Source of the DNA: Deltaproteobacteria bacterium
Lineage (GTDB): Bacteria; Desulfobacterota; Dissulfuribacteria; Dissulfuribacterales; QOAL01
Length of the DNA: 9,616 bases
Reading direction: 5' to 3'
NCBI GenBank assembly: GCA_027068235.1
Contig: JAMOUE010000194.1
Span: 1-9,616, forward strand
In this document: piece after piece, positions 1-6,211 of the stretch
How positions within the stretch are numbered: the stretch's first letter is position 1
How the letters are laid out: each line of letters opens with the position of its first letter
The notes under the pieces: model-generated
Databases searched by the model: none
What the model saw: the letters and a program-made list of their open reading frames with translations, nothing else
Told to the model about the DNA's origin: nothing
Made by a program: the position numbers and the translations under genes

Positions 1-579
1 ACCAACAAACAAAATTTGGTGATTAGTTTTGTTTAGCCGTGAAAGAAGTTGTATCCACTTATCTACTGGCCAAATAGTAGTTTCCCATAGAGCTTTTGCA
101 CCACAGTGCACAACTATCGAATTTGCAAATTCATATTCATTATCATTTGATTTGTCTTTGAATATTGGTAACGAACCATAGGGAATAGCATTTTCAGATA
201 ATCCAAAACTCACAATGTCATCTGCAATAGCATCAGCAATAAATGATTTTACAGATGTAGAATGCAAAATGCGTCCTGCTCCTATGACATAGGCCAAAAG
301 TTTCGTTTTTGCCGTATTGTGAGGCCCGATGTAGATACGGCTAATCCCTGGTGCTTCCCTGAACATTTGGAGTGCTCCCCAAAAGGAGTTAGAAAAAACT
401 TTGACTTTTACATTTAAAGAAAGAGCATTAACTACATCAGGAATATAAGATCTACTAGTGGTGAGCAATAAAGGTTGATACAATGTGTTTTCTGCTAAAG
501 CCATAAGAAAAGGTCTAATAACTAAAATATCTCCAAGACCACTACCCCACATCACCGCCCAATTTCTTTTACGTTTCAT
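1..579 (-). CDS. Glycosyltransferase family 9 (heptosyltransferase-like), N-terminal part, cut by window edge
   Basis: An open minus-strand frame of 193 codons runs from an ATG at 579 to the first base of the window without a stop, so the C-terminal part lies outside. The N-terminus has a glycine-rich motif, WGSGLGDILVIRPFLMAL at residues 11-28, like the GLGD-x(4)-P-x-L-x-AL start of ADP-heptose:LPS heptosyltransferases. Near residues 157-179, VHCGAKALWETTIWPVDKW resembles the family's HPGA-x-W-x-KRWP-x-x-x-W donor-site region. The spacing of the two motifs fits GT9, whose members are usually about 340 residues. These enzymes act on the inner face of the membrane and add heptose or related sugars to lipopolysaccharide core or other surface glycans. 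The start has only a weak ribosome site (TAGGAT, about 9 nt upstream). The gene points away from the operon on the right and is separated from it by insertion-sequence material. The family call is by motif only; the sugar and acceptor are unknown. Confidence 0.6.
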   Translation of the reverse strand, partial: MKRKRNWAVMWGSGLGDILVIRPFLMALAENTLYQPLLLTTSRSYIPDVVNALSLNVKVKVFSNSFWGALQMFREAPGISRIYIGPHNTAKTKLLAYVIGAGRILHSTSVKSFIADAIADDIVSFGLSENAIPYGSLPIFKDKSNDNEYEFANSIVVHCGAKALWETTIWPVDKWIQLLSRLNKTNHQILFVG

Positions 580-617
580 CGTTATTTATGCATCCTACTT
601 ATTCCAGACCCTGATTG

Positions 618-943
618 TTAATTGTTGTTTTGGCAGTTTTTCATGTTTATAAAACGAAGTGAAAAAGCCGACTTTTCAACAATGTCACCCTCCATCTCAA
701 CATCTTCCAACTTCTTATAAAAGTCCTTGATGCACTATTGTTAGGAAGTCAAAAGTTTTTTCTCATTACCAGGAAAAACAACTTTCCCTTCCTTTACATC
801 TGTTTGCGCCAGTGATACAGCAAATCCTCGTTGAGACCAAGATCCTCTGCAACTTCTGAAACTATTTTACAGTCTTCCTGGCACAGCTTTACAGCCTGCC
901 TCCTGAACTCAGAATCATACTGCCTACGTTTCACAACTTTCAT
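618..943 (-). pseudogene. Decayed IS3-type transposase orfA (relic insertion sequence)
   Basis: A strong ribosome site (AAGGAGGGG) precedes an ATG at 943. The first 49 codons are an intact helix-turn-helix start of an IS3/HTH_Tnp_1 OrfA: RRQYDSEFRRQAVKL, then EVAEDLGLNEDLLYHWRKQ. The frame then stops at 794-796 (TAA). Shifting the frame there restores the family's continuation, VKEGKVVFPGNEKKLLTS. Two more in-frame stops follow, and then KKLEDVEMEGDIVEKSAFSL, which matches the usual OrfA end (LKDVEMERDILKKA..FS). The relic therefore carries at least one frameshift and several stops but is close to full orfA length (about 100 codons). No orfB is left: the glycosyltransferase gene starts only about 40 bp further on. 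The sequence TGATCCCCCTAAATAGAAAC on the minus strand (about 984-1003) could be its surviving terminal repeat, but the partner end is gone. It is a different subgroup from the intact element at 1082-2353. Confidence 0.75.
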
Positions 944-1081
944 TACGCCCCTCCTTGTACATGCTTATAACGTCTTATCTTGAGTTTCTATTTAGGGGGA
1001 TCAATATCAGTCATGAATGTTTTTTTAATGACCTTTAGTAAATCATATCGGCCTCTGCTAAAAAAATAATGATAGAAACAA
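944..1081. other. Non-coding stretch between the orfA relic and the intact insertion sequence
   Basis: Both strands were read and no gene is visible. The part nearest the relic holds its ribosome site (about 948-956) and a possible terminal repeat (about 984-1003). The remainder is AT-rich, with runs of T at 1019-1026 and of A near 1061-1067. The last three bases (CAA) are the left copy of the target duplication made by the neighbouring insertion sequence. Confidence 0.5.
1079..1081. repeat. Target site duplication, left copy (CAA)
   Basis: CAA immediately precedes the left inverted repeat and recurs right after the right inverted repeat. Three bases is a common duplication size for IS3 elements. 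It is short enough to match by chance, but its position exactly at both repeat ends supports it. Confidence 0.65.
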
Positions 1082-1106
1082 TGAAGTGGTACCCGATTTT
1101 TGGACA
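1082..1106. repeat. IS3 element left terminal inverted repeat
   Basis: The repeat begins TGAAGTGGTACCC and ends TTTTTGGACA. It pairs with the reverse complement of 2330-2353 with three mismatches and one gap. It lies on the orfB (3') side of the element, 42 bp past the orfB stop codon. Confidence 0.85.
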
Positions 1107-1148
1107 CCTCAGCTGTCATTTTATATTCGCCTTTGCTGTCAATTCTTC

Positions 1149-1991
1149 TCATGCTGCCAGGTCCAACTGGTAGACTTCGTCAGGTGTCTGGTAGCTCAGG
1201 GCCTGATGAAATCTTTCGCTGTTGTAGCTCGACAACCAGGTTTTAAGTCCGTGCCTTAGATCAGGTACTGATTCGAACTCCCTGAGATAAATGAGTTCAT
1301 ACTTCAAAGAGCGCCAGAGTCGCTCAATGAAGATGTTATCCAGAAAACTGCCTCTGCCATCCATACTGATTCGTATCCCATTGGTCTTCAGGACTTCTAT
1401 GAAGCCCTCACTTGTGTATTGGCAGCCCTGGTCAGAGTTGAATATCTCTGGCCTGCCATGAAAAGCTATGGCCCTTTCAAGACAGGATATGCAGAATTCT
1501 GCATCCAGAGTCGCAGACAGACTCCAGCAAAGCACCTTCCGGCTGTACCAGTCCATGATTACACACAAATACATGAAAGAGCCAAGAATAGGAATGTAGG
1601 TTATGTCAGAACACCAGACCTGATTGGGCCTTGTGATATGAAGGTTCCTTAGCAAATATGGATATACCTTGTGCTCTGGATGCTTCTTACTGGTAGAGGG
1701 ACCTGGAACCATTGCCTTAAGCCCCATCAGCTGCATGAGCCTTCTGACCTTCTTCTCACTTACCTGATATCCCCGTTTTTTCAAGGCCAGGCGCATCCTC
1801 CTTCTGCCGTAATAGGGAGTCTTCAAATACTGCTCATCAATGGCCCTCATGAGCTTGAGATCCCTCTTTGTTATCCCCTTTGGCTGGTAATAGGTGGAAC
1901 TCCTGCTAATGCCCAGTAGCTCACACTGTCTCTTTCTGCTGAGTTTGGTATTGTCCGGTTCTATCATGACCTTTCTCTGTGTTTTGCTCAT
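1149..1991 (-). CDS. IS3-family transposase OrfB (DDE integrase domain)
   Basis: This 280-residue protein is the catalytic half of the transposase. An HTH_21-like region at about residues 43-96 (TPYYGRRRMRLALKKRGYQV) precedes a retroviral-integrase-type core at about 120-280. The catalytic residues are D129 (VWCSDITYIP), D187 (FNSDQGCQYTS) and E223 (DNIFIERLWRSLKYE). The 35 residues between D187 and E223 are the IS3 hallmark. The C-terminus (YNSERFHQALSYQTPDEVY) is also typical. The frame is intact and length is normal. Translation could start at ATG 1991 by coupling to orfA, or arise by -1 frameshifting upstream, because this frame is open from the slippery site to the ATG. Confidence 0.92.
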   Translation of the reverse strand: MSKTQRKVMIEPDNTKLSRKRQCELLGISRSSTYYQPKGITKRDLKLMRAIDEQYLKTPYYGRRRMRLALKKRGYQVSEKKVRRLMQLMGLKAMVPGPSTSKKHPEHKVYPYLLRNLHITRPNQVWCSDITYIPILGSFMYLCVIMDWYSRKVLCWSLSATLDAEFCISCLERAIAFHGRPEIFNSDQGCQYTSEGFIEVLKTNGIRISMDGRGSFLDNIFIERLWRSLKYELIYLREFESVPDLRHGLKTWLSSYNSERFHQALSYQTPDEVYQLDLAA

Positions 1992-2018
1992 TTCAGACCG
2001 GACTTTCTGGCTAAAAAA
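1953..2018 (-). promoter_or_regulatory. Programmed -1 ribosomal frameshift signal in the IS3 element
   Basis: On the minus strand, orfA codons GAT TTT TTA contain the in-phase heptamer T TTT TTA (2018 down to 2012), a canonical X XXY YYZ site. After an 8-nt spacer, GTCCGGT (2003-1997) can pair with ACCGGAC (1959-1953), giving a perfect 7-bp stem that may extend by two pairs past a bulged A. Slipping by -1 at this heptamer enters the orfB frame, which is open through the orfB ATG. Frame, spacing and stem all fit a frameshift element like those that make OrfAB in IS3 elements. Most described IS3 sites use A AAA AAG, so the U-type heptamer is less usual. Confidence 0.7.
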
Positions 2019-2266
2019 TCCCGCTCCACTTTCAACTGGCCAATTTCCCTGTAAAGCTTGTCCAGGAGAGCTTGCTGCTTTTTTTCATTCTTTCTTGATT
2101 TTTCAAAGACCAGGGAGACATTGTCCAACATCTGTTTCTTCCAAAGCCTCACCTGGCCTGGATGGACACCAAATCTTGAAGCAATCTGATTTGTGGTTTC
2201 TTCCCCTTTGATGGCTGCCAATGCAACCTTGCTCTTGAACTCTGAGCTGTACTTCTTCCTTGCCAT
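1988..2266 (-). CDS. IS3-family transposase OrfA
   Basis: This 92-residue protein is the DNA-binding half of the transposase. A helix-turn-helix of the HTH_Tnp_1 type spans about residues 6-45 (KYSSEFKSKVALAAIKGEE, then QIASRFGVHPGQVRLWKKQ). A leucine/charged coiled-coil follows at about residues 60-88 and ends VERDFLARKSG, as usual for OrfA. The start at 2266 has a good ribosome site (AAGGAG, 2274-2279 on the opposite strand). The stop overlaps the orfB start (ATGA). Near the end, codons GAT TTT TTA form a -1 slippery heptamer, so a share of ribosomes could make an OrfAB fusion, the active transposase in this family. No damage is seen. Confidence 0.9.
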   Translation of the reverse strand: MARKKYSSEFKSKVALAAIKGEETTNQIASRFGVHPGQVRLWKKQMLDNVSLVFEKSRKNEKKQQALLDKLYREIGQLKVERDFLARKSGLK

Positions 2267-2329
2267 TAGATTTCTCCTTTCGCTGCTATATTTTCATTAT
2301 CTCATGCAGCAAAAGCAAACAATAGCCAC

Positions 2330-2353
2330 TGTCGAAAAAGGGGGACCACTTCA
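2330..2353. repeat. IS3 element right terminal inverted repeat
   Basis: Read on the minus strand it begins TGAAGTGGTCCCC and ends TTTTTCGACA. It lies on the orfA (5') side, about 60 bp before the orfA start codon, where the transposase promoter is expected. The first nine bases are identical to the other end. Confidence 0.85.
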
Positions 2354-2356
2354 CAA
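2354..2356. repeat. Target site duplication, right copy (CAA)
   Basis: This is the partner of the CAA at 1079-1081, directly abutting the right inverted repeat. Removing the element and one copy would restore a pre-insertion sequence reading GATAGAAACAATACCGTT. Confidence 0.65.
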
Positions 2357-2458
2357 TACCGTTTTTCACTTTAAACTATGGATAAGTAGAGTAAACTTTC
2401 AACTTATTAACAAGATCAGAAAATATGACTTTACCCCTATCATCGGGAGCATAAAAAG
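2357..2458 (+). other. Leader between the insertion sequence and the five-gene operon
   Basis: This short AT-rich stretch must hold the operon's promoter if transcription starts near the first gene. I see no clear -35/-10 pair; TTCAAC at 2398-2403 with AAATAT about 17 nt later is only a weak match. GGGAG at 2445-2449, 9 nt before the ATG, is the ribosome site of the first gene. There is no room for, and no sign of, a full SAM riboswitch, although such a switch controls the related gene in Bacillus. Confidence 0.4.
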
Positions 2459-4354
2459 ATGACAAAACGGAAAGATTTTATCGACCACATCGCCACTCGG
2501 CCATTACTTGCAGATGGGGCCCTTGGTACCTATTTCTACGAAAAGGGCATAGGCCTTGGAACCAATACCGACCTTTTGAACATTTCAGACCCTGATCTTG
2601 TCTATTCGGTGCATGAGGAATACATCAGGGCTGGGAGCCAGCTTATTGAGACTAACACCTTTGGAGCAAACAGATTCAGACTTGGTAATCTTGGCAAGAA
2701 TCTGTCTGTAAAAAAGATAAATTTAGCTGGTGCATCCATTGCCAGAAAGGCGGCTGGAAGCGATATCTTTGTGGCAGGATCGATAGGACCAACTGGAATC
2801 GAATTCCCTTTAGACTTGGAAGAATTCTCAGTTGAAGATATAGAAGAAGCCTTTGAAGAACAAATGAAAGCATTATTAGAGGGAGGAGTCGATCTAATAA
2901 TGCTTGAGACCTTCACCCACCTAGAGGAGCTGATAATTGCCATCAAAACTGCAAAAAGGCTCGAGTACGAAGTACCAGTAGTTGCCCAGATGGTATTTCC
3001 TGCCCACGGCAGGACGGCCCACGGTCTTGAGGCACCATTTTGTGCCAAAGAGGCCATAAAAGCTGGCTGCGACTGTTTTGGAACCAACTGCGGCCGTGGC
3101 GTAAAAAGTATGCTACAGGCAATAGAATATCTTTCTCCTATGACGGATGTCATCCCTCTTTCTGCCTTTCCCAATGCAGGCATTCCAGAAGTGATTGATT
3201 TTCGCATGGTCTATTCAACACCTCCTTCCTACATGGCAGAAAAGGTTGGGGAGATGGTAAGGATGGGAGTGCGTCTAGTTGGAGGATGCTGTGGAACTAC
3301 ACCAGCTCATATTCATGAATTCAAGAAAAGGCTGCACCTCAAATCGAAAAAAGGCAAGGTAACACTTGTAACTCCTAAGGAGGAAAGTCCCGACAAATTG
3401 CGCGACACCGGCAAAGGGCCTGGTGCGCTACTCAAGGGATTAAACCATAAAAGGCTTCCTATATTCGTAGAGCTTGATCCGCCACCTCATCTGAATGTGG
3501 ATAATATTCTTCAAGGGGCAAAGGCCTTAAAAGACGCAGGAACAGACTGTATCACACTGGCAGAAAATCCCCTTGCGGTTCTCCGCGCAGACAACCTTTC
3601 CCTGGCCCATTTGATAAAAAAGGACTTCAAGATAGAAACTGTTATTCATCTCACTGGTAGAGACAGAAATGTACTTGCACTCCAGACCCAGGTGATGGGG
3701 GCACACTTTTTGGGGATTAGGGGGATCTTGGCAGTTACTGGTGATCCTGCTTCATCAAGTGATCAGCCAGGGGTGAGCGGTGTATTTGATTTAAACTCCT
3801 TTGGCCTTGTCAAGATGATTTCCGGCTTTAATCAGGGGCTTAACCTTGCAGGAAGAGACATGAAAGGCAACACGGACTTTTCCATAGGCGTTGCTTTTAG
3901 CTACAGACCCTCCAACCCGAGTATGCAACTTAGACGCCTTGAAAAGAAGGCTGCCCTTGGAGCCCACTTTGTTATGACCCAACCTATATTTGATGCTGTT
4001 TCCATTGAGCGTCTTATGGAATTAACATCTCATCTCAACATGCTTATCTTGCCTGGACTCTTTCCGTTAATTTCTGCCAGGAATGCAGAGTTTCTCCACA
4101 ATGAACTGCCAGGCATCACCATCCCAGAAGAGATACGAAAAAGACTTAGGCGTTTTGAAAAGGTTGAGGACCAAAGAAAGGAAGGAATAGATATTGTGCG
4201 TGGTCTTATGGAAAAAACCTCGGACTTTGTGGATGGGTTCTACCTTATTAGCCCTTTAAACAAGTGGGAAGTCCCTGTAGAACTGGTAAAAGAAGTTAGA
4301 TCATCCGGATGGAAAGGCTCTGGTAAACTTGCAAGCCTTTGCGGAGAGGCATAA
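2459..4354 (+). CDS. Bifunctional homocysteine S-methyltransferase / methylenetetrahydrofolate reductase
   Basis: This 631-residue cytoplasmic protein has two fused enzymes. Residues about 12-300 are a Zn-dependent homocysteine S-methyltransferase barrel: LLADGALGTYFYEKG, ETNTFGANR, and the three zinc-binding cysteines C211 (GTNCGRG) and C277-C278 (VGGCCGTTP). After a linker (about 301-330), residues about 333-600 are a MetF-type FAD barrel: VELDPPP, LTGRDRN (399-404), TGDP (427-430) and FVMTQPIFD. The first half moves a methyl group to homocysteine to make methionine; the second reduces 5,10-methylene- to 5-methyl-tetrahydrofolate. Domain order and length match the YitJ-like fusion of Bacillus and many anaerobes. 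The methyl donor of the first half (methyl-folate, S-methylmethionine or SAM) is not settled by sequence. The start has GGGAG 9 nt upstream. The next gene begins 2 nt after the stop, so the two are probably cotranscribed. Confidence 0.9.
   Translation: MTKRKDFIDHIATRPLLADGALGTYFYEKGIGLGTNTDLLNISDPDLVYSVHEEYIRAGSQLIETNTFGANRFRLGNLGKNLSVKKINLAGASIARKAAGSDIFVAGSIGPTGIEFPLDLEEFSVEDIEEAFEEQMKALLEGGVDLIMLETFTHLEELIIAIKTAKRLEYEVPVVAQMVFPAHGRTAHGLEAPFCAKEAIKAGCDCFGTNCGRGVKSMLQAIEYLSPMTDVIPLSAFPNAGIPEVIDFRMVYSTPPSYMAEKVGEMVRMGVRLVGGCCGTTPAHIHEFKKRLHLKSKKGKVTLVTPKEESPDKLRDTGKGPGALLKGLNHKRLPIFVELDPPPHLNVDNILQGAKALKDAGTDCITLAENPLAVLRADNLSLAHLIKKDFKIETVIHLTGRDRNVLALQTQVMGAHFLGIRGILAVTGDPASSSDQPGVSGVFDLNSFGLVKMISGFNQGLNLAGRDMKGNTDFSIGVAFSYRPSNPSMQLRRLEKKAALGAHFVMTQPIFDAVSIERLMELTSHLNMLILPGLFPLISARNAEFLHNELPGITIPEEIRKRLRRFEKVEDQRKEGIDIVRGLMEKTSDFVDGFYLISPLNKWEVPVELVKEVRSSGWKGSGKLASLCGEA
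4343..4349 (+). promoter_or_regulatory. Ribosome binding site that decides the start of the ferredoxin-like gene
   Basis: GGAGAGG lies 7 nt before the ATG at 4357 and inside the last codons of the preceding gene. An upstream in-frame ATG at 4339 would put this site inside the coding region and has no such site of its own, so 4357 is the preferred start. Confidence 0.7.
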
Positions 4355-4356
4355 TA

Positions 4357-6198
4357 ATGCACCAGGAAGATCTAGAATTTTACATAGATAACACCGGCTG
4401 TCCATGCCTGAAAGAAAAGGCCCCAGATGGAAACGGTGCTATTCTATTACAGGGGCAATTTCCTAGTACACGCCTGGATGATTCAATTATCTATTCAGCC
4501 ACATTAAGACTCAACTCTGACTTGGCAAACTATGACCATTCCTTTTTAAAGAGATTGGCTCTTTGCGAAAAATATCGTCAAGACTCCACATCCGTTAGAA
4601 GCTACATCAGAGAGTACCATCCGGAAGTGGCTCTGATTGGACAATCAGATGCCTTTATAGATAACTTTTTAGATACATATAGTGGAGTTTTGAATCTGGT
4701 GCTTGTAAGGAAAGAGCCAGATTCTACTATTTCCATTTTTAAAAAGGCCAAAGGCCTCATGATAGAAAAAAAGGCCCCAACTCCACTTGATCCCACTAGT
4801 TGCATAATGTGTAGAAAATGCGTATCTGCCTGCAAGAAAGGAGCTATTACTCCTAAGCCAAGACTCGAACTCACAAAATGCAACTTTTGTGGAGAGTGTG
4901 AAAAACTCTGTCCTACTAATGCCATAGACCTCCACAGAGAAAATATATTAGAAATCTTTGTTGATGAAGTCATATTGGAAAATGAACTTGATATAAAGGT
5001 GGATAAACAAGTTCAAAGCCATCTATTTTCTAAGAATAGACTCGAGCCACTCTTTAAAAAGATAGGCTCCTTTGAAGTTGAAGAAGCTGTAGAGCATAAT
5101 CTAGAAGGTTGCGCCTATGATTCACGCCTTGAAATAGGCTGTAAAAGATGTGTGAGTGTCTGTAATGTCTCAGCTTTAGAGGTAGGAAGCAAGGGAATAA
5201 CGATTAACCAAGCCCTATGTTTGGAATGTGGAGAGTGTGTGTCAACATGCCCCACTGGGGCAATGGCCTATCAGCGTTTTCCAGACAAGGTATTTTTAAA
5301 ATACTTTTCTGATCTTTGCCTACCTAAAGGGACCACAGTAGTCATTGGGAGAGAAAAAGAGCTAAAGAATTTTTGGTGGCACTCGTTTAATAAACGCTAT
5401 AGGGGGGTATTTTTCTTAGAACATCCACAACCAGGTGCCATTTCATCTATACATCTCTTATGGCTTTTAGCCATTGGAGCAAGCCGCGTAATCATCGTTG
5501 AGGCAGATAAATACAAGGAGAAAACCGTTATCAACAAGGCAGCTTTCGTAAATAGTGCAACAAAGGATCTTTTAGGTCTTCAAGATGATTTTGTTTCCAC
5601 TTGTACCGTAAAGGAGCTTGAGCAAGAGTTGGATGGCAAAAATCCATCAATAAGCTTTCAGGAAGACATCTTTTTCCACCATCTGGAAACCGAGCTAAAA
5701 AACAGACAAAAGGCCACCAGTAAGTTGTTGTGGCTTCTTGCAAAAAGGTCCCCAAAACCTGTCCAACTACCATTTACCATAAAAAGTAACGACTTTGCCC
5801 AGATAACGGTAAACGATACCTGTACTCTTTGTCTTGCATGCTTGAATGTGTGTTCTCCAAATGCACTCATGGCAAAAGAAGAGGAGGGTGTAAGGCTAAT
5901 TTTTGATTCGTACTTGTGTATAAATTGTAAGGCATGTGAAGAAGTATGTCCTGAAGATGCCATCAGTCTTACACCAGGATTGGTTATAGATCGTGATTTT
6001 CCTTCTGAAAAAATCCTTGCAGAAGATGAACCAATGAGATGTAAAAGATGCGGTAAGGCCTTTGGTAACAAAAAGAGCTTTGATCGTGCCATGGAGATTC
6101 TAACTCAATCTGGCCGCTACTTAGAAAAGGAACTGAGTGTACTTTATCTATGCGAAGAGTGTAGGGCAGTTGTTATGTTGGAAGATATCTTGAAATAA
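4357..6198 (+). CDS. Multi-cluster [4Fe-4S] ferredoxin-like protein of the formate dehydrogenase operon
   Basis: This 613-residue protein has no signal peptide or membrane segment, so it is probably cytoplasmic. It carries three ferredoxin-like pairs of Cys motifs, enough for six [4Fe-4S] clusters: C149/152/155/159 with C175/178/181/185; C252/262/265/269 with C288/291/294/298; and C489/492/495/499 with C521/524/527/531. The third motif is unusual, with nine residues after the first Cys (C252-x9-C262). Residues about 320-480, between pairs two and three, lack cysteine motifs. They contain a hydrophobic strand-helix stretch (SSIHLLWLLAIGASRVIIVE) vaguely like the MvhD/hydrogenase delta-subunit fold. 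The C-terminus has C562xxC565 and C599xxC602, a zinc-ribbon-like set. The N-terminal 140 residues are unrecognised. Related proteins sit beside formate dehydrogenase genes, with a TorD-type chaperone next in line, as here. A role in electron transfer to or from the enzyme, or in its maturation, is inference. Confidence 0.8.
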   Translation: MHQEDLEFYIDNTGCPCLKEKAPDGNGAILLQGQFPSTRLDDSIIYSATLRLNSDLANYDHSFLKRLALCEKYRQDSTSVRSYIREYHPEVALIGQSDAFIDNFLDTYSGVLNLVLVRKEPDSTISIFKKAKGLMIEKKAPTPLDPTSCIMCRKCVSACKKGAITPKPRLELTKCNFCGECEKLCPTNAIDLHRENILEIFVDEVILENELDIKVDKQVQSHLFSKNRLEPLFKKIGSFEVEEAVEHNLEGCAYDSRLEIGCKRCVSVCNVSALEVGSKGITINQALCLECGECVSTCPTGAMAYQRFPDKVFLKYFSDLCLPKGTTVVIGREKELKNFWWHSFNKRYRGVFFLEHPQPGAISSIHLLWLLAIGASRVIIVEADKYKEKTVINKAAFVNSATKDLLGLQDDFVSTCTVKELEQELDGKNPSISFQEDIFFHHLETELKNRQKATSKLLWLLAKRSPKPVQLPFTIKSNDFAQITVNDTCTLCLACLNVCSPNALMAKEEEGVRLIFDSYLCINCKACEEVCPEDAISLTPGLVIDRDFPSEKILAEDEPMRCKRCGKAFGNKKSFDRAMEILTQSGRYLEKELSVLYLCEECRAVVMLEDILK

Positions 6199-6211
6199 GT
6201 TAGGAAATAGT

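Larger units (their letters stand above)
1082..2353 (-). mobile_element. Complete IS3-family insertion sequence (about 1272 bp)
   Basis: The element is bounded by imperfect inverted repeats at 1082-1106 and 2330-2353. Both begin TGAAGTGGT and end in GACA; about 21 of 25 aligned columns match with one gap. The three bases just outside both ends are CAA (1079-1081 and 2354-2356), the 3-bp target duplication typical of many IS3-family members. Inside are orfA (1988-2266) and orfB (1149-1991) on the minus strand, overlapping by ATGA, with orfB in the -1 frame relative to orfA. Total length, two-orf layout, DD35E triad and TG...CA ends all fit IS3. Intact reading frames and a matching target duplication point to a fairly recent insertion. 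It landed between an old IS relic and the operon that begins at 2459. Confidence 0.9.

Noticed and set aside
648..682. AT-rich imperfect inverted repeat (GAAAAAGCCGACTTTTC) as a possible terminator.
   Set aside because: The stem is weak and almost all A-T, and it falls within the decayed orfA coding remnant.
1419..2211. Plus-strand open frames across the insertion sequence.
   Set aside because: They are antisense to the intact transposase genes and show no protein-like motifs.
2354..2458. A SAM-I riboswitch before the methyltransferase/reductase gene, as in Bacillus yitJ.
   Set aside because: No S-box stems or terminator are visible, and the roughly 100-nt leader is short for a complete switch with its expression platform.
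2602..3207. A 201-codon open frame on the minus strand opposite the methyltransferase domain.
   Set aside because: It lies wholly antisense to a clearly recognisable conserved enzyme, has no family-like motifs and no ribosome site worth noting; it mirrors the codon use of the real gene.
4339..4356. An upstream ATG at 4339 as the start of the ferredoxin-like gene.
   Set aside because: It overlaps the preceding gene and lacks its own ribosome site, whereas GGAGAGG is well placed for the ATG at 4357.
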